DNA from: Aliihoeflea sp. 2WW
GTDB taxonomy: Bacteria; Pseudomonadota; Alphaproteobacteria; Rhizobiales; Rhizobiaceae
Length of the DNA stretch: 64,000 nucleotides
Direction: 5' to 3'
Assembly (NCBI RefSeq): GCF_000497755.1
Contig: NZ_AYOD01000001.1
Span: 135,459 to 199,458 of the forward strand
In this document: piece after piece, positions 60,113 to 64,000 of the stretch
How positions within the stretch are numbered: the first letter of the stretch is position 1
Layout: every line of letters starts with the position of its first letter
Program-made: the position numbers and the translations under genes
Notes under the pieces: model-generated
The model's database searches: none
The model's input: only the letters and a program-made list of their open reading frames with translations
What the model was told of the DNA's origin: nothing

Positions 60113-61213
60113 TCAGCCAAGCGGGCCATGCAGGGCAAGACCTTGGAGCTTGCGGATCAGGTCGACGCGCGAGTTGGATTCCGTCTTTGCGTAGATGTGC
60201 TTGATCTGCGTCCGCACGGTTTCCACGGAAATTCCATGCCGCTCCGCGATCATCCGCGCCGATAGCCCCTCGATCAGGCCGAGGACCACCCGCTGCTCGG
60301 CGCCGGACAACTGAAACAGCTTGCCGACATCTTCGATGTCGGTTGCTCGCAGTTCCCGCGCCATCGGTTCGATGAGAACGAGGATGGACGGCCCCTCGAA
60401 AAAGGCGGGAACGGGGTCCTTCTCGATCGACACCAGGGTTATGCGTTCCGTTCGCGAAACGAAGGTCAGCGTCTTGGGCCCCACATAATCGCGCCTGCAC
60501 ATCAGCCGAAGCGCGTCGTCGGCTCCGGGCACTTTCAGCCGCAAGCTGCGCCCGAGCGTGCGAATGCTGGTGCCGTCCATCATCATTTCGCGGGCCGCAG
60601 GCGAGGCGGCCGTGACCATTCGATCCTCGTTCACGACGAGCGCGCCCGCGCTGATGGCATCGAGTATCGAATGGCCGACTGGCCCGATCGCCTCACGCGC
60701 GACGGATCGCCTGTAGAATGAGAAAGCGCGCCGCAGATGGGGCGAGATTTCGCCGAACATCCGTGCCAGCGGTTCGTTCTCGTTACCGTCCGCCTGCCCG
60801 GTGAAACCGATCAGGAAAAAGAAGCAGGACGGATCGCGGATCGCGGTCACGCCAACGGCCGATTCGATGCCCTGCGGCCGCAAATAGTCGTTGTAGAATT
60901 CGCTCTTCAGGAAGATTTCGCGCGCGCAAAGAGCATCGGCAACTGTCCCCAGATCGACAGGCCGCTCCAGCGCGGCCGGTGTCAGGGGGTTCACATTTAC
61001 GTAGTAGTCGCGGAAGCTGACCGCATCCGCTTCGTCCATCGGTGAGGCGAGATTGAAAATGCCCTTCTTCTCGCTCGGATTGTAGCAGAACAGGCTCGCC
61101 TTGCCGCCGGGAACGCGGGCCGCGAAATTGCCGACAAAACTCTCCCAGCTCGTCCGTCCAACCAGACAAGCATAGATTTCATCGACGACCGCTTCGGTTT
61201 GAGGAGATGACAT
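60113..61213 (-). CDS. LuxR-family helix-turn-helix transcriptional regulator
   Basis: This 366-residue protein ends in a LuxR-type HTH domain (LSGAEQRVVLGLIEGLSARM, then GISVETVRTQIKHIYAKTES). The N-terminal 300 residues are not a clear receiver or autoinducer-binding domain; they contain patches that might form a PAS/GAF-like sensor. The gene diverges from a membrane diguanylate cyclase with 177 bases between. Together they suggest regulation of c-di-GMP-linked behaviour, though no direct link is shown. Confidence 0.85.
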   Translation of the reverse strand: MSSPQTEAVVDEIYACLVGRTSWESFVGNFAARVPGGKASLFCYNPSEKKGIFNLASPMDEADAVSFRDYYVNVNPLTPAALERPVDLGTVADALCAREIFLKSEFYNDYLRPQGIESAVGVTAIRDPSCFFFLIGFTGQADGNENEPLARMFGEISPHLRRAFSFYRRSVAREAIGPVGHSILDAISAGALVVNEDRMVTAASPAAREMMMDGTSIRTLGRSLRLKVPGADDALRLMCRRDYVGPKTLTFVSRTERITLVSIEKDPVPAFFEGPSILVLIEPMARELRATDIEDVGKLFQLSGAEQRVVLGLIEGLSARMIAERHGISVETVRTQIKHIYAKTESNSRVDLIRKLQGLALHGPLG

Positions 61214-61390
61214 AGCAGTCCCCGCCGTTCACGGAATTTTGAGGTCTAAACCAGTTTGACGCAAGTCCATGGCTCGAGGCACGCGTCGGCCGTCTCGCGT
61301 GAAACCGTGCAAACTTTCGAAACGAAGTAATTCAATGAAAACGTTTCACAGTTAAAGCATCGGCAAGGATAGCTGGTGAGGGGCAGGGAA

Positions 61391-62536
61391 GTGACGGTCA
61401 ATTACGCATCGCTTCTGCTTGCCACCGCGATTTCCGGCATCTGCCTCGCCGCGACGATGATGGGCTTCTGGTTTACCGCCAAGCGCGATTCCTTCAAGCT
61501 CACCTGGTCGCTGGGCGTGCTGACGCTCGTCGCCCATGTCCTCGCCTACACGATCTATGCCGAGAACCCGCATCCGGTCATAGGCGCCTTCGTCGTGGCG
61601 CTCCTGCCGCTCGGCCTGTCGATCATCCACGGCGCGGCGCACCAGTTCGTTCAGCAGAACCCCTCGCTCAACCGCGTTGCGGTCACGTCGCTGATCTCGC
61701 TCGGGCTCGCCCTTCCGCCGCTCGCACTCGGCTATGACGGTATCGCCTTCATCGTCCAGAACCTCGCAGCCGCCATCCTCCTGTCCATGTCCGGGCATGT
61801 CTATTTCAGCCATCGCCGCGAAGCGCCGACGGCGCTGATGCTGATGGCTGGCCTCTATCATCTGGCAGCGCTGTCCTTCGCGGCCTGCGGGCTCGTGTTG
61901 ATCGTCGGCCAGCAATGGACGCTTGGCGGCGTACCGGAAAACTGGGCCGAGCGCGTCAACATCGTCGTCGCCATCCTCGCCATGACCGGCGGCGGAGCGC
62001 TCTCCATCGCGCTCGACCAAACGCGCCTTGCGCAACTGCACAAGGCCGAGGCGATCACCGACGCGCTGACCGGCCTCCTCAATCGCCGGGGCCTGGCGCA
62101 GATGACCGCCGGCCAGACCTACGGGCCCTTCGCGGCCGTCGCGATCTTCGACCTCGATCACTTCAAGAGCGTCAACGACACGCATGGCCATGCCGCGGGC
62201 GACGCAGTGCTCTGCGACTTCGCCCGCATTCTCGACCAGGGCAAGCGCGGACGCGACATCGCCGCGCGTCTTGGCGGCGAGGAATTCGCGCTGGTCATGC
62301 CGCGCGTGACCGACGATCAGGCGGCGGCGACCGTGCGCCGCATCTGCGCCATGCTCGCGGCCGAGACCTTCGAGGCCAAGGGCCGCGCCTTCCGCTGCAC
62401 GGCCAGCGCCGGCATCGTCTTCGGCGACGCTGCACGGCCGGGTGTCGACGCGCTCATTGCGCGCGCCGACGAAGCGCTCTATGCGGCCAAGAATTCCGGC
62501 CGCAACCGCATCGAGATCGCGCGGATCGCCGGTTAA
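61391..62536 (+). CDS. Membrane-bound diguanylate cyclase (GGDEF)
   Basis: The N-terminal 200 residues hold about six transmembrane segments ([36 protein letters not shown] and others). A C-terminal GGDEF domain follows with [20 protein letters not shown] and the active-site form [14 protein letters not shown] just before it carries the RxxD inhibitory site, so feedback control by c-di-GMP is likely. The GTG at 61,391 was chosen because GAGGGG precedes it; another GTG five codons earlier is possible. It makes c-di-GMP from two GTP. It ends in a four-base overlap with gcvP. Confidence 0.93.
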   Translation: MTVNYASLLLATAISGICLAATMMGFWFTAKRDSFKLTWSLGVLTLVAHVLAYTIYAENPHPVIGAFVVALLPLGLSIIHGAAHQFVQQNPSLNRVAVTSLISLGLALPPLALGYDGIAFIVQNLAAAILLSMSGHVYFSHRREAPTALMLMAGLYHLAALSFAACGLVLIVGQQWTLGGVPENWAERVNIVVAILAMTGGGALSIALDQTRLAQLHKAEAITDALTGLLNRRGLAQMTAGQTYGPFAAVAIFDLDHFKSVNDTHGHAAGDAVLCDFARILDQGKRGRDIAARLGGEEFALVMPRVTDDQAAATVRRICAMLAAETFEAKGRAFRCTASAGIVFGDAARPGVDALIARADEALYAAKNSGRNRIEIARIAG

Positions 62537-64000
62537 CTCGCCAAAGCCTCCATCGGCGGACACGAGCAGACCAGGTTACGGTCACCGGCCACATTGTCGA
62601 TGCGCGAGACGGGCGGCCAGTATTTCGACGCCATGTTCGCGTCGCCGGCCGGGAATCCAGCCTCGATTCGCGAATAGGGATGCACCCAGTCCGCGGCCAT
62701 CACGTCGATCGCCGGGTGGGGGGCGTTGACGAGCGGATTGTCGTCCTTCGGCCACTTGCCCTCGGCTACCTTCGCCGCTTCCTTCGCGATGGCGATCATC
62801 GCGTCACAAAAGCGATCGACTTCGGCCTTGGGCTCCGATTCCGTCGGCTCGACCATCAGCGTGCCAGCGACCGGCCACGACATGGTCGGCGCGTGGAAGC
62901 CATAGTCGATCAGGCGCTTGGCGATGTCCTCGACCGAAACGCCGGCGCTTTCCTTCAGCACCCGCGTGTCGAGGATGCACTCATGCGCGACGCGCCCGTT
63001 GCGGCCGCGATAGAGCACCGGGAAATGCGGCTCCAGCCGTTCGGCGATGTAGTTGGCCGAAAGGATGGCGAGTTCCGTCGCGCGCTTGAGGCCCGGTGCG
63101 CCCATCATCCGGATATACATCCAGGTGATCGGCAGGATCGAGGCCGAGCCGAAGGGGGCCGCCGCGACGGCATGGCGCGAGCCGTCCGCCACATGGCCCG
63201 GCAGGAATTTCGCCAGATGCGCCTTGACGCCGATCGGCCCGATGCCGGGGCCGCCCCCGCCATGGGGAATGCAGAACGTCTTGTGCAAATTCATGTGGCA
63301 GACGTCGGCGCCGAGATCGCCCGGCCGCGCAAGGCCGACCATCGCGTTCAGATTGGCGCCGTCGAAATAGACCTGGCCGCCATGGTCGTGGACGATCTTG
63401 CAGATGTCGCGCACGCCTTCCTCGAACACGCCATGCGTCGAGGGATAGGTCAGCATCAGCGCCGCCAGCCTGTCCGCATGCTGGTCGGCCTTCGCCTTCA
63501 GGTCGTCGAAATCGACGTCGCCGTGGTCCGTGCACTTGACCACGACGATATCCATTCCGGCCATCGAGGCGCTGGCCGGGTTGGTGCCATGGGCGGAGGA
63601 GGGGATCAGGCAGACGATACGGTTCTCGTCGCCACGCGCGCGGTGATAGCGGCGGATGGCGAGGAGGCCGGCATATTCGCCCTGGCTGCCGGCATTCGGC
63701 TGCAGCGACACCGCGTCGAAACCGGTGATCTCGGCCAGCCACGCCTCGAGCTGGTCGAACATGGCCTTGTAGCCCTCGGCACTTCCCTCCGGCGCGAAGG
63801 GGTGCAGGTTGGCGACGCCGGCCCAACTCACCGGCATCATCTCGGCAGCCGCGTTGAGCTTCATCGTGCACGAGCCGAGCGGGATCATTGCCCGGTCGAG
63901 CGCCAGATCCTTGTCGGCGAGGCGGCGCAGGAAGCGCATCATCTCGGTCTCGGAGCGGTTCTCATGGAAGACCGGCTGGCTCATGAACGAGCCGGAACGC
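62533..64000 (-). CDS. gcvP: Glycine dehydrogenase (decarboxylating), P protein (N-terminus outside window)
   Basis: GcvP decarboxylates glycine and passes the aminomethyl group to the lipoyl H protein in the glycine cleavage system. Only the C-terminal 488 or so residues are visible, and the reading frame stays open past the right edge (full-length proteins are about 940-960 residues). [39 protein letters not shown] and the PLP-lysine region [19 protein letters not shown] are unmistakable. It lies tail to tail with the diguanylate cyclase. gcvT and gcvH would be expected upstream, beyond the window. Confidence 0.97.
   Translation of the reverse strand, partial: RSGSFMSQPVFHENRSETEMMRFLRRLADKDLALDRAMIPLGSCTMKLNAAAEMMPVSWAGVANLHPFAPEGSAEGYKAMFDQLEAWLAEITGFDAVSLQPNAGSQGEYAGLLAIRRYHRARGDENRIVCLIPSSAHGTNPASASMAGMDIVVVKCTDHGDVDFDDLKAKADQHADRLAALMLTYPSTHGVFEEGVRDICKIVHDHGGQVYFDGANLNAMVGLARPGDLGADVCHMNLHKTFCIPHGGGGPGIGPIGVKAHLAKFLPGHVADGSRHAVAAAPFGSASILPITWMYIRMMGAPGLKRATELAILSANYIAERLEPHFPVLYRGRNGRVAHECILDTRVLKESAGVSVEDIAKRLIDYGFHAPTMSWPVAGTLMVEPTESEPKAEVDRFCDAMIAIAKEAAKVAEGKWPKDDNPLVNAPHPAIDVMAADWVHPYSRIEAGFPAGDANMASKYWPPVSRIDNVAGDRNLVCSCPPMEALAS

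Overview
The window is GC-rich chromosomal DNA from an alphaproteobacterium, most likely of the order Hyphomicrobiales (Rhizobiales) and perhaps a Phyllobacteriaceae/Mesorhizobium-like lineage. This is inferred from gene order (tuf, tRNA-Trp, secE, nusG, rplKAJL, rpoBC, rpsL, rpsG, fusA, tuf, then the S10-spc-alpha ribosomal block without rpmJ or rpsD), from two nearly identical tuf genes, and from flanking genes typical of the group. No search or tree was run.

Positions 1-33,341 are almost entirely the transcription/translation super-cluster on the + strand. It holds the end of one tuf copy, tRNA-Trp, secE-nusG, rplK-rplA, rplJ-rplL, rpoB-rpoC, a short interruption (a LysE-type exporter and a 90-residue hypothetical on the opposite strand), then rpsL-rpsG-fusA-tuf, and 26 genes from rpsJ to rplQ that include secY, adk and rpoA. 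Several spacers hold hairpins or terminator-like structures that probably tune expression inside the block. A strong intrinsic terminator ends the cluster after rplQ.

Positions 33,361-47,258 are housekeeping and accessory metabolism. A minus-strand group (map, radC, a DUF486 membrane protein, an MFS transporter) is followed by a D-amino-acid-type FAD oxidoreductase, tRNA-Glu, an M15-type lipoprotein peptidase, and class I PHA synthase diverging from a small lipoprotein. Then come an aminotransferase, homoserine dehydrogenase and recJ, meeting a patatin-like protein tail to tail.

Positions 47,342-64,000 hold hisI and folE diverging from a NifU-like scaffold gene, an orphan MNT nucleotidyltransferase, yidD, thrS and an acyltransferase. 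They are followed by a secreted proline/glycine-rich protein, a nitroreductase/flavin-reductase pair, a CoA-lyase/MaoC pair, a DUF2336 protein, parE, a LuxR-type regulator divergent from a membrane diguanylate cyclase, and the C-terminal half of gcvP running off the right edge.

I found no CRISPR array, insertion sequence, prophage or recognisable defence island, and no convincing undescribed multi-gene system. The points most worth a second look are an inverted array of an 8-base GTAGGGGA motif inside the alpha operon, an MNT antitoxin-like gene without its HEPN partner, terminator-like hairpins between ribosomal protein genes, a sharp boundary of sequence identity between the two tuf copies, and an uncharacterised secreted protein at 52.8-53.9 kb.
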